NCBI GenBank assembly: GCA_019420945.1
Contig: JAHZGF010000062.1
Coordinates: 1-60,020, forward strand
Direction: 5' to 3'
DNA length: 60,020 bases
DNA from: Clostridiales bacterium
Lineage (GTDB): Bacteria; Bacillota; Clostridia; Oscillospirales; Oscillospiraceae
The notes beneath the pieces were generated by a model that did not search any database, was not told where the DNA came from, and was given only the letters and a program-made list of their open reading frames with translations. This document shows, piece after piece, positions 51,386 to 57,798 of the stretch. Within the stretch, counting starts at the first letter, position 1; each line of letters begins with the position of its first letter. Both the position numbers and the translations under genes were made by a program.

Positions 51386-51414
51386 TTGCCCACCTCCTGC
51401 GGCTGTGGTAGAAT
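51386..51414 (+). promoter_or_regulatory. Promoter of the AT-rich membrane gene
   Basis: TTGCCC (51386-51391), 17 bases, TGGTAGAAT (-10 at 51409-51414), matching the promoters at 50563 and 51025. Confidence 0.55.
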
Positions 51415-51476
51415 GAAGAAAAATTTCTTTTTTAACAAATTTGCGTGCATACAAAGAGGTATCGGGGGTATAGGGT

Positions 51477-52172
51477 ATGACAAAAAATGAAATAAAAGTA
51501 AGAATTGCAGAACTAGAATCGAAGATTGAAGAGGGGAAAAAACGTTTACAAGTTTTTAAAAAGGATAAGATTGAAGCCATGAATGATTTGCTGGCTTCAG
51601 CAAATACAGACGAAATTCATGCGTTGCTTGATGCAGGTCAAATTGCACCAGAAAAAGCAAATGAAATGTTGTCCGCAAAAACGGATGCAAAGAATAGAGT
51701 AAAATATTGTATGGATGCAATAGATGAAATCGAAAAAAAAATTGCTGAATTTGAATCTCAAATAAAAGAATTAAAGAACCGGCTCGGTGTTCCATGGTGG
51801 AAAGTATTTTTTGGTACAGTATTGTTTTGGATACTTTCCTTTTGCGGAGGAATCTTTCTTTTCTTGATTAACTTGCTCTCTCCGGGTCAATATCATCCTG
51901 GAGATTTTGGATATTCCATATTGCAATTCTTTTCAACGGCTTTTGGCGTTGTTCTTGCCATTGTGATTTACATTAAAATTACAGAGGAAAAGAGTTCAGT
52001 TGGTCTTTTGGTAAATTGCATCGTTGGGATCATCATATTCCTATTGTTCACTTTGTTCAGTGGAACACTGTTCGATATATTGTCCATGCTAACTGCTGTG
52101 GCCGTCTTTGTAATCTGCGCTGTTAATGAAGGACGGAATCTTTCCGCCAAAAGCAGAGAGGAAAAAGGATGA
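51477..52172 (+). CDS. AT-rich coiled-coil membrane protein, candidate cargo (moron) gene
   Basis: 231 residues: coiled coil (about 1-100, two heptad blocks) and four hydrophobic helices (about 108-215). The gene is visibly richer in A and T than its neighbours, faces against the early operon, and has its own promoter and terminator, the usual marks of a lysogenic-conversion gene. Small coiled-coil membrane proteins of this kind are often superinfection exclusion or abortive infection factors; that role is inference. Confidence 0.7.
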   Translation: MTKNEIKVRIAELESKIEEGKKRLQVFKKDKIEAMNDLLASANTDEIHALLDAGQIAPEKANEMLSAKTDAKNRVKYCMDAIDEIEKKIAEFESQIKELKNRLGVPWWKVFFGTVLFWILSFCGGIFLFLINLLSPGQYHPGDFGYSILQFFSTAFGVVLAIVIYIKITEEKSSVGLLVNCIVGIIIFLLFTLFSGTLFDILSMLTAVAVFVICAVNEGRNLSAKSREEKG

Positions 52173-52184
52173 GCTGGACTTTCT

Positions 52185-52215
52185 CCACCACCGGTTCAAC
52201 GACCGGTGGTGGTTT
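52185..52215. terminator. Terminator between cargo gene and cro-like gene
   Basis: CCACCACCGGT and perfect complement around a six-base loop, then TTTTATTT. It ends the rightward gene and covers the stop codon of the leftward cro-like gene. Confidence 0.85.
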
Positions 52216-52405
52216 TATTTGCGAAGTCTTTGATGTCCAGGTTAAGTAACAAACACATCTTCACCAGTTCATCCGCAAGAAATTTTCGTTTCCCGGCCAT
52301 AGATTTAGAAAGTGCATCTACGGTAATCCCCGTTTTCCTGGAAATAAAGGAATAGGTAACGCCTCTATCTTCGATTATGTTTTTCATTCGTTCTGCGGCA
52401 TTCAT
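52196..52405 (-). CDS. Cro-like helix-turn-helix regulator
   Basis: 69 residues. XRE-type helix-turn-helix at about 17-40 (VTYSFISRKTGITVDALSKS). Short, without oligomerisation domain, and divergent from the repressor across three operators: the Cro position. ATG 52405 follows GGGAGG; an in-frame GTG at 52414 is too close to it. Confidence 0.8.
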   Translation of the reverse strand: MNAAERMKNIIEDRGVTYSFISRKTGITVDALSKSMAGKRKFLADELVKMCLLLNLDIKDFANKTTTGR

Positions 52406-52429
52406 CGTTTTCACCTCCCTGCGGACGTT

Positions 52430-52555
52430 TTATTCTTTTCGAATAATCTAATTGTAGATTATCATTCTTTACGAATAATGTCAACCTTATTTTCACAGTT
52501 TTTTATTCGTTTAGAATAAATTTGTATTGACACAAAAGATGAATTGATATACATT
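52430..52555. promoter_or_regulatory. Lysis-lysogeny switch with three operators
   Basis: Three near-identical dyads: ATTCTTTTCGAAT (52432-52444), ATTCTTTACGAAT (52464-52476) and, inverted, ATTCGTTTAGAAT (52505-52517). The leftward promoter has TTGACA at 52479-52484 with the second operator in its spacer. The rightward promoter has TTGACA (52527-52532), 17 bases, TACATT (52550-52555), with the third operator just upstream. The layout is the classic two-way switch. Confidence 0.85.
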
Positions 52556-52575
52556 AACAAAAAGGAGGTGACTGC

Positions 52576-52965
52576 ATGAGTGTTGATATTGCATCCACAA
52601 TAAAGCAAAGGCGAAAAGAACTTGGTATGAGCGTCGCAGAACTTGTTGACCATTTAAAAAGCGCTGGGGTTGTTGTCGCAAAGCAAACTGTGTATGGATG
52701 GGAAAATGGTCACAGGCAACCAGACGCAGATACATTTATTGCTTTGTGTCAGATACTTGGGATTAAATCATTCAATGAAGTAAAAAAATCCCCCAGTGCG
52801 GAAGAATCCGCACCAGGGGATCCGATCACATTGGAGGAGTCAAACCGGCTTTTGATGGCGCTGGGATATATTCAGGAGGGAGATGATCTCTCCGACCAGG
52901 ACTTGGCCTTTCTCTCCCACATCGTTGGCCTGCTGGACGCTTGGTTTCGCAGCAAAGGCCAGTAA
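52576..52965 (+). CDS. CI-like phage repressor
   Basis: 129 residues. N-terminal XRE helix-turn-helix (about 7-60, IKQRRKELGMSVAELVDHLK, KQTVYGWENG). The C-terminal half is a short helical domain (LTLEESNRLLMALGYIQEG-like), without the Ser-Lys pair of self-cleaving repressors. Induction by RecA-driven cleavage is therefore unlikely, which fits the SOS-driven gene antisense to its 3' end. AAAGGAGG is ideally placed before the ATG. Confidence 0.82.
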   Translation: MSVDIASTIKQRRKELGMSVAELVDHLKSAGVVVAKQTVYGWENGHRQPDADTFIALCQILGIKSFNEVKKSPSAEESAPGDPITLEESNRLLMALGYIQEGDDLSDQDLAFLSHIVGLLDAWFRSKGQ

Positions 52966-53034
52966 CGCTTGATACACGATCCGAGGTTGAGCGCATTGGT
53001 TCAGCAATGCATTAAATTTTTCGTTGTTTGTCAT
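52840..53034 (-). CDS. SOS-controlled small protein, antisense to the repressor end
   Basis: 64 residues beginning MTNNEKFNALLNQCAQPRIV, helical, soluble. GGAG is eight bases before the ATG. Its promoter contains a LexA box, and the last 126 coding bases run antisense to the repressor gene. This fits an anti-repressor or a transcriptional-interference device that inactivates the repressor on DNA damage. No known anti-repressor family was recognised. Confidence 0.7.
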   Translation of the reverse strand: MTNNEKFNALLNQCAQPRIVYQALLAFAAKPSVQQANDVGEKGQVLVGEIISLLNISQRHQKPV

Positions 53035-53068
53035 CCGGCTCACTCCACTCTATTTAGTTGGTAAGCCG

Positions 53069-53097
53069 ATTATAGAACAAATGTTCGTATGAATCAA
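53069..53097 (-). promoter_or_regulatory. LexA-controlled promoter
   Basis: On the minus strand TTGATT (53092-53097), exactly 17 bases, TATAAT (53069-53074). The spacer contains CGAACATTTGTTC; GAAC-N4-GTTC is the core of the Bacillota LexA (DinR) box, so LexA would block polymerase until SOS induction. Confidence 0.85.
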
Positions 53098-53149
53098 TGC
53101 AAAAAACTGGAATTATTTTGGAAGTCCAATAGTCCGGACTTTTCCACAA

Positions 53150-53190
53150 AAAAAGACCGCCCCGGCGCTGGAACACCGGGACGGTTAGGG
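53150..53190 (-). terminator. Terminator upstream of the LexA promoter
   Basis: ACCGCCCCGG and CCGGGACGGT (one mismatch) form a hairpin followed, on the minus strand, by seven Ts. It would stop leftward readthrough before it enters the switch. Confidence 0.75.
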
Positions 53191-53198
53191 GTTGCATT

Positions 53199-53229
53199 GG
53201 ATTACCACACCTCAATGCGCCCCTATTAT
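53199..53229 (+). promoter_or_regulatory. Integrase promoter region with inverted repeat copy
   Basis: GGATTACCACACCTC (53199-53213) is the inverted fourth copy of the repeat at 50462-50560. It overlaps a weak -35 (TTACCA, 53202-53207) placed 16 bases from TATTAT (53224-53229). Confidence 0.5.
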
Positions 53230-53256
53230 ATCATGTAATAGGAGGGAAATCAAACC

Positions 53257-54318
53257 ATGAAGAAGCGCAATAAGAGAGAGAACGGCGCCGGAACCATCTG
53301 CTACCGGGCCGAGCGAAAGAACAAGAAGTGGGTGGTGTTCGCCCCGGCGGCCATCGTCTGGAGCGAAAAGGATCAGAAGTCCAGAACCATCCGGAAGCAG
53401 ATCGGATCCTACGCCACCTATGAGGAGGCCAAGACAGCCCTGAAAGACTACCTGGTCATGCCATCACCCCGCTACAATATGACCTTGCAAGAGGCCTACG
53501 ACGAGTGGAGCGGGCGGTTTTACGCAAAGCAGGATACCGGGGCCGGAACAGTCAAGGTCTATACAGCGGCCTGGAAGAAGGTGCCGGAGTATCTGCGGCG
53601 GATGAAGATGCGGGACATCCGCACCGCCATGTATCAACAGGTCATTGATGATAATTCCGATATGTCCGCCTCCACCTTGAACAATATCAAGATTGTTTTG
53701 AAGTGCTGCTGCGAATATGCGGAACAGAACGATGTTATCGCCAAAAACTACGCCTCTTTTATTGAACTGCCGAAGAAGGAAAAAGCGGAGAAGGAAGCAT
53801 TCTCGGAGCTGGAGATGGAGAAGATCGCCCGGGCGGTTGGCGTGGTGCCCAATGCGGATTTGATCTATCTTATGTGCGACACCGGCTTCCGGATCTCGGA
53901 ATTTTTGGCACTGACTCCGTTTGCATACGACAGGGAGCAGCATACCCTCACCGGAGGCATGAAAACCAAGGCAGGAAAAAACCGTGTTGTGCCGCTGGTG
54001 GACCAGGTGTCCATTCAGATTGTGGAATCCCTACTGCAAAAGGGTGGTGAGACCATCATCTGCCGGGAGGATGGCAGACCGTGGACCTATTACACCTTTG
54101 TCACGCAGGTCTATTACCCTGCATTGGAGTCCATTGGAGTGCGGAAGCTGACGCCCCATGCCTGCCGGCATACTGCTATCACCAGGGCGGCAAAGGCGGA
54201 TGTCCGGCCGGAGGCCATGATGGCGAAGTTCGGCCATGCCTCCTATGACATCGAGGCAAAGACCTATATCCACCCGGATGCCGCTATGATGGAGGCAGAG
54301 TTTTCGAAGGTAAAATAA
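53257..54318 (+). CDS. int: Tyrosine integrase
   Basis: 353 residues with three parts: an arm-binding N-terminus (about 1-70, GTICYRAERKNKKWVVF), a core-binding SAM-like domain (about 75-165) and the catalytic domain. Catalytic residues are visible: R212 (TGFRISEF), H301-R304 (PHACRHT), H327 (GHASYD) and Y337 (KTY). AGGAGGG precedes the ATG. At the right end of the prophage, as expected. Confidence 0.95.
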   Translation: MKKRNKRENGAGTICYRAERKNKKWVVFAPAAIVWSEKDQKSRTIRKQIGSYATYEEAKTALKDYLVMPSPRYNMTLQEAYDEWSGRFYAKQDTGAGTVKVYTAAWKKVPEYLRRMKMRDIRTAMYQQVIDDNSDMSASTLNNIKIVLKCCCEYAEQNDVIAKNYASFIELPKKEKAEKEAFSELEMEKIARAVGVVPNADLIYLMCDTGFRISEFLALTPFAYDREQHTLTGGMKTKAGKNRVVPLVDQVSIQIVESLLQKGGETIICREDGRPWTYYTFVTQVYYPALESIGVRKLTPHACRHTAITRAAKADVRPEAMMAKFGHASYDIEAKTYIHPDAAMMEAEFSKVK

Positions 54319-54358
54319 GGAATAATTGGGCTATAATAAACTTCGCCTGTTGTAACTG

Positions 54359-54382
54359 GGTTGCGTCTTTTTTAGGCGCAAC
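54359..54382 (+). terminator. Terminator after integrase
   Basis: GGTTGCG and CGCAACC around a T-rich loop, about 40 bases past the integrase stop. Confidence 0.6.
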
Positions 54383-54437
54383 CCATTGAAATTACTGAGA
54401 TTAGAATAATAGAATGATTAAATTCGTCGAAGCAACA

Positions 54438-54475
54438 AAAAGGGCATGGCCTCTCATGGAGGTCATGCCCTTTTT
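54438..54475. terminator. Terminator at the end of the folate operon
   Basis: A long near-perfect stem (GGGCATGGCCTC with GAGGTCATGCCC) flanked by A and T runs, directly beyond the folA stop and usable in both directions. Confidence 0.9.
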
Positions 54476-54961
54476 TCACATCTTTTTCAGATAGCGGCAG
54501 AAGCGAAAACGCAGGTCTTGCCAGCGTTTCCACTCCGAGACCTCCGCCAGCTGCCACTCCGGCATCCGATCCAGATTGGAAAGGAACCGGTCTCCCCCGC
54601 CCTGAGCGTCGATCTGGGTGATCCGAGCTCCATCACAAAAGGGCAGCAACTGCCGGTAAACCTGCTCTCCCCCCGCCACAAAGAGCGTAGGCTCCTGTCG
54701 GGCCACCTCCAGCAGCTCCTCCACTGAGGCAACACCCCGGGCCGGGGCGGGAACCTGCTCCGGCTGGTGGGTGAGCACATAGTTTTTTCGGCCCGGCAGC
54801 GGCTTTCCGCCGGGAAAGGTAATCATGGTTTTACGGCCATAGACGATGGCCTTGCCCCAAGTCAGTGATTTGAACCGGGCCAGATCCTCCGGGATGGAAA
54901 ACAGCAATTCTTCGCCCCGTCCGATGGCCCAATCCCGGTCCACCGCCGCAATCAGTTCCAT
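54476..54961 (-). CDS. folA: Dihydrofolate reductase
   Basis: 161 residues. Reduces dihydrofolate to tetrahydrofolate with NADPH. DHFR features: MELIAAVDRDWAIGRGEELL, the Glu/Asp region PEDLARFKSLTWGKAIVYGR, and TLFVAGGEQVYRQLLP. ATG 54961 follows GGAGGG. Overlaps the end of folB-folK by ten bases. Confidence 0.95.
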   Translation of the reverse strand: MELIAAVDRDWAIGRGEELLFSIPEDLARFKSLTWGKAIVYGRKTMITFPGGKPLPGRKNYVLTHQPEQVPAPARGVASVEELLEVARQEPTLFVAGGEQVYRQLLPFCDGARITQIDAQGGGDRFLSNLDRMPEWQLAEVSEWKRWQDLRFRFCRYLKKM

Positions 54962-55776
54962 GTGCCCTCCAACTCCTGCCACAACTGAAGCATGGATTTG
55001 TGCAGCAGCGGATGCTCCACATAGGGGGCAATCTCCGCCATGGGCCGCAGCACAAAGTCCCGATGCTGCATATCAATGTGGGGGATGATCAGCCCGTTGG
55101 TATACATAACCAAATTATCGTAAAGTAATATATCCAAATCCAGGGTGCGGGGCCCCCAATGAACCTTGCGCTCCCGGCCCGCCTGGGCTTCCAGACGGTG
55201 GAGTACCTCCAGCAGCTCTTCCGGAGTGTACAGTGTCTCAATACAGCAGGCACCGTTCAGGAATTCGTCCTGCTCCACCCCGCCATAGGGGACAGTGGTA
55301 ATCAGGCTGGAGGTTTTCAGGAGACGAATGTTTTCATCCCCCTCCAATCCTGCCAGGGCCTCCCGCAAATACCCCTCCTTGTCCCCCAGATTGGAGCCCA
55401 GGGCCACATAGACGGTGTGCCAAAACCGATGGATGCGCACCGAGACGCACTCAAAGTCCAGGTCGATGGGGGCGTCGGGCTTTTTCAGCTCCAGGGTAAT
55501 GCCTCGCAGCAGCGGAAAGCGCAGCAGGGCGGCCCGGCAGGCCTGTTCCGCCGCCGCCTCCAGCAGCCGGTAGGTATTCTGGGTCAGGAAATCCACCAGG
55601 AATTCCGCCACTTCGGCGTAGCTGGTGCTGTCCTCCAGATGGTCGCTCATGCCGGCTTTGTGGGTATCAGCATCCAGCACAGCGGAGATCACAAACTCCT
55701 GGCCCTGTTCCCTCTCAAAGTCAAAGACCCCGTGGTGGGCAAAAAAGCGCACATTGTCAATGCGAATCTGATCCAT
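54952..55776 (-). CDS. folB/folK: Fused dihydroneopterin aldolase and HPPK
   Basis: 274 residues, two enzymes in one chain. FolB part (about 1-117): DQIRIDNVRFFAHHGVFDFE and TSYAEVAEFL, making hydroxymethyl-dihydropterin. FolK part (about 120-270): VALGSNLGDKEGYLREAL and GPRTLDLDILLYD, which pyrophosphorylates it. The fusion is known in several Clostridia. One-base spacing to folP upstream. Confidence 0.95.
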   Translation of the reverse strand: MDQIRIDNVRFFAHHGVFDFEREQGQEFVISAVLDADTHKAGMSDHLEDSTSYAEVAEFLVDFLTQNTYRLLEAAAEQACRAALLRFPLLRGITLELKKPDAPIDLDFECVSVRIHRFWHTVYVALGSNLGDKEGYLREALAGLEGDENIRLLKTSSLITTVPYGGVEQDEFLNGACCIETLYTPEELLEVLHRLEAQAGRERKVHWGPRTLDLDILLYDNLVMYTNGLIIPHIDMQHRDFVLRPMAEIAPYVEHPLLHKSMLQLWQELEGTWN

Positions 55777-56586
55777 TTACTCGGCCTCCAGAATGGCCCG
55801 GGTCATGCGGATAGCCCGGACATTTTCCTTCACATCATGGACCCGGACAAACATACAGCCCTTCTCCACCGCCAGCACCGTGGTGACCAGAGTTCCCTCT
55901 AACCGCTCCTCCGGCGGGGTCTCCAGGGTCATGCCAATCACCGACTTCCGGCTGGTGCCCAGCAGCAGGGGCAGTCCAAAGCAGTGCAGCTCCTCCAGGT
56001 GGTGGATCACCGCCAGATTTTGCTCGTAGGTTTTGCCAAAGCCCACCCCCGGATCCAGGATGATTTTTTCCCGCTGAATCCCCGCCTCGTCGGCCAGGGC
56101 CAGGGACTCCTCCAGGTCGGCGCACAGGTCGGGAATCAACATCCGATAGTCAGGGTCCTTCCGGTTGTGCATCAGGCAGCAGGGCACGCCATACCGGGCG
56201 ATAACCTGGGCCATGGCCGGGTCATACTTCAGCCCCCAGATGTCGTTAATGAGGTCGGCTCCGGCCCGAATGCCCGCCTCTGCTACAGCACCCTTGCAGG
56301 TGTCCAGAGAGATGGGCACATCAAACCGGGCTTTGACCGCCTCGATGACCGGCAGCACACGGTCCATCTCCTGCTGCTCCGGCAGCGGGGTGTAGCCGGG
56401 TCGGGTGGATTCCCCCCCGATGTCCAGCACGTCCACCCCCCCGTCGCACATCTCCTCCACATGTCTCAGCGCCGCATCAAGCTTATCATAACGGCCGCCG
56501 TCGGAGAAAGAGTCCGGGGTGACGTTCAAAATGCCCATCACATAGGTCTGGCCAGAGGTTTCAAATTCACGGGTTCCGATTTTCAT
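55777..56586 (-). CDS. folP: Dihydropteroate synthase
   Basis: 269 residues. Joins hydroxymethyl-dihydropterin diphosphate to p-aminobenzoate, the sulfonamide target step. Signatures: MGILNVTPDSFSDGG, DIGGESTRPGY, LLLGTSRKSVIG, and the final ...VRVHDVKE. ATG 56586 with GGAG ten bases before, four bases past the HD gene stop; longer in-frame starts have no ribosome site. Confidence 0.96.
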   Translation of the reverse strand: MKIGTREFETSGQTYVMGILNVTPDSFSDGGRYDKLDAALRHVEEMCDGGVDVLDIGGESTRPGYTPLPEQQEMDRVLPVIEAVKARFDVPISLDTCKGAVAEAGIRAGADLINDIWGLKYDPAMAQVIARYGVPCCLMHNRKDPDYRMLIPDLCADLEESLALADEAGIQREKIILDPGVGFGKTYEQNLAVIHHLEELHCFGLPLLLGTSRKSVIGMTLETPPEERLEGTLVTTVLAVEKGCMFVRVHDVKENVRAIRMTRAILEAE

Positions 56587-56590
56587 GGGT

Positions 56591-57076
56591 TTAATACTCC
56601 AAAGAATGATTCTTTTTCTCTTCAGGCCAATTACACTGATCTGACGCGGGACAGGCAAAGCAGGGCCTGCTCTGTTTGTCCGCCCGATACAATAGCCGCC
56701 CCAACTCTGAGGGGGCGCCTCCATCCTTGCCCCGGTGGCTGCTAATGGCAGCTAAAATTTCATCCCGCTCCCGGGCAGAAAATCCGCAGTCCTCCAAAAT
56801 GGGGCCGGCCAGTGCCACTCCGGCCGCTTCGTGAGGGATCCCCTGGGTGTACTGGGCTCCCCGGCCGATGTCGTGGAGCAGGGCGGCGGCGTACAGCAGC
56901 TCAGAGTCCAGCCCAAGCCCTTCCTCTAGACTGTAAATCCGCATCAGCCGGGCCACACCCAGCAGGTGCTCCAGATCGTGGCGGCAGAAAATCCGGTCCG
57001 CCTCCAGCGCCTCCAATTCCTCCAGAGTGCTGCGAAAGGCGGGATGTGCTAAAATGCGGTCTACCCGCTCCATCAC
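56591..57076 (-). CDS. HD-domain hydrolase in the folate operon
   Basis: 161 residues. HD motif as CRHDLEHLLGVARLM (about 33-47) and LLHDIGRGAQY (about 67-77), plus further His/Asp at EAAGVALAGP and SSHRGKD. A Cys-rich tail (CFACPASDQC) may bind metal. Such HD proteins often sit in Clostridia folate operons and may dephosphorylate a pterin or nucleotide intermediate; the substrate is not known. Overlaps folE by four bases. Confidence 0.85.
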   Translation of the reverse strand: MMERVDRILAHPAFRSTLEELEALEADRIFCRHDLEHLLGVARLMRIYSLEEGLGLDSELLYAAALLHDIGRGAQYTQGIPHEAAGVALAGPILEDCGFSARERDEILAAISSHRGKDGGAPSELGRLLYRADKQSRPCFACPASDQCNWPEEKKNHSLEY

Positions 57077-57627
57077 TTCACCATCTGGAAGAACCGGTTT
57101 TGCAGCGCCTGGTCCTCCTCAAAACAGCCTCGGGTGGCCAGGGTGACGGTCTGGGTGCCCGGCTTCCGAACCCCCCGCATGGTCATGCACATGTGCTCTG
57201 CCTCCATCATCACCATAACTCCCTGGGGCTGGAGAATCTCCATGATGGCGTCACAGATCTGGCCGGTGAGCTGCTCCTGGATCTGGGGGCGCCGGGCGAA
57301 GACTTCCACGGTCCGGGCCAGCTTGCTGAGGCCCACCACCCGGCCATTGGGCACATAGGCGATATGGGCCTTGCCGAAGAAAGGCAATAAGTGGTGCTCG
57401 CACACCGACTGGAAGGGAATGTCCTTCTCCACCACCAGCTGGTTGCGGTCCACCGTGAAGGTTTTGCTCAAATGCTCCGAGGCCTCCGCCTCCAGCCCGC
57501 CAAATACTTCATGGCACATCCGGGCGATACGGTCCGGGGTTTCCAGCAGCCCTTCCCGGTTCGGGTCCTCCCCGATTCCTTCCAGCAGCAGGCGTACCGC
57601 CTGCTTGATCTTTGCTTCATCCATCAT
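57073..57627 (-). CDS. folE: GTP cyclohydrolase I
   Basis: 184 residues. First step of folate synthesis, GTP to dihydroneopterin triphosphate. Zinc and active-site motifs: SVCEHHLLPF and GLSKLARTVEVFARRPQIQE, MCMTMRGV. First gene of the folE-HD-folP-folBK-folA operon. ATG 57627 behind GGAAGTGAAG is preferred; an upstream frame adds 29 non-conserved residues. Confidence 0.96.
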   Translation of the reverse strand: MMDEAKIKQAVRLLLEGIGEDPNREGLLETPDRIARMCHEVFGGLEAEASEHLSKTFTVDRNQLVVEKDIPFQSVCEHHLLPFFGKAHIAYVPNGRVVGLSKLARTVEVFARRPQIQEQLTGQICDAIMEILQPQGVMVMMEAEHMCMTMRGVRKPGTQTVTLATRGCFEEDQALQNRFFQMVK

Positions 57628-57702
57628 AGGCTTCACTTCCAATTTGCTCTGTGGCTTCTGTCGGCCGGAACCGCTTTCAAAAGCGGGGCCGCAATCGGAG
57701 AT

Positions 57703-57731
57703 ATTATAGCGCATGTTTCCGGGTATGTAAA
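57703..57731 (-). promoter_or_regulatory. Promoter of the folate operon
   Basis: On the minus strand TTTACA (57726-57731), 17 bases, TATAAT (57703-57708), about 75 bases before folE. The start region has no obvious riboswitch. Confidence 0.8.
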
Positions 57732-57740
57732 ATCAAATCA

Positions 57741-57769
57741 TTGTTTTTCCTGGGATCTTTCGATATAAT
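57741..57769 (+). promoter_or_regulatory. Promoter of the threonine aldolase gene
   Basis: TTGTTT (57741-57746), 17 bases, TATAAT (57764-57769). Divergent from the folate promoter. Confidence 0.78.
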
Positions 57770-57798
57770 AATTAGAAATCTGAGGAGGATACAACAAC

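Larger units (their letters stand above)
15215..54422. mobile_element. Prophage, podovirus-like, about 39 kb
   Basis: A complete-looking temperate phage: leftward accessory genes, rightward packaging, structural and lysis genes, leftward replication and recombination genes, a repressor/Cro switch, and a tyrosine integrase at the right end. The edges are estimated from the last host genes and a shared 12-base word AGAATGATTAAA at 15215-15226 and 54411-54422, which may be the attachment core but is not proven. All expected modules look intact, so it may be inducible. Confidence 0.9.
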
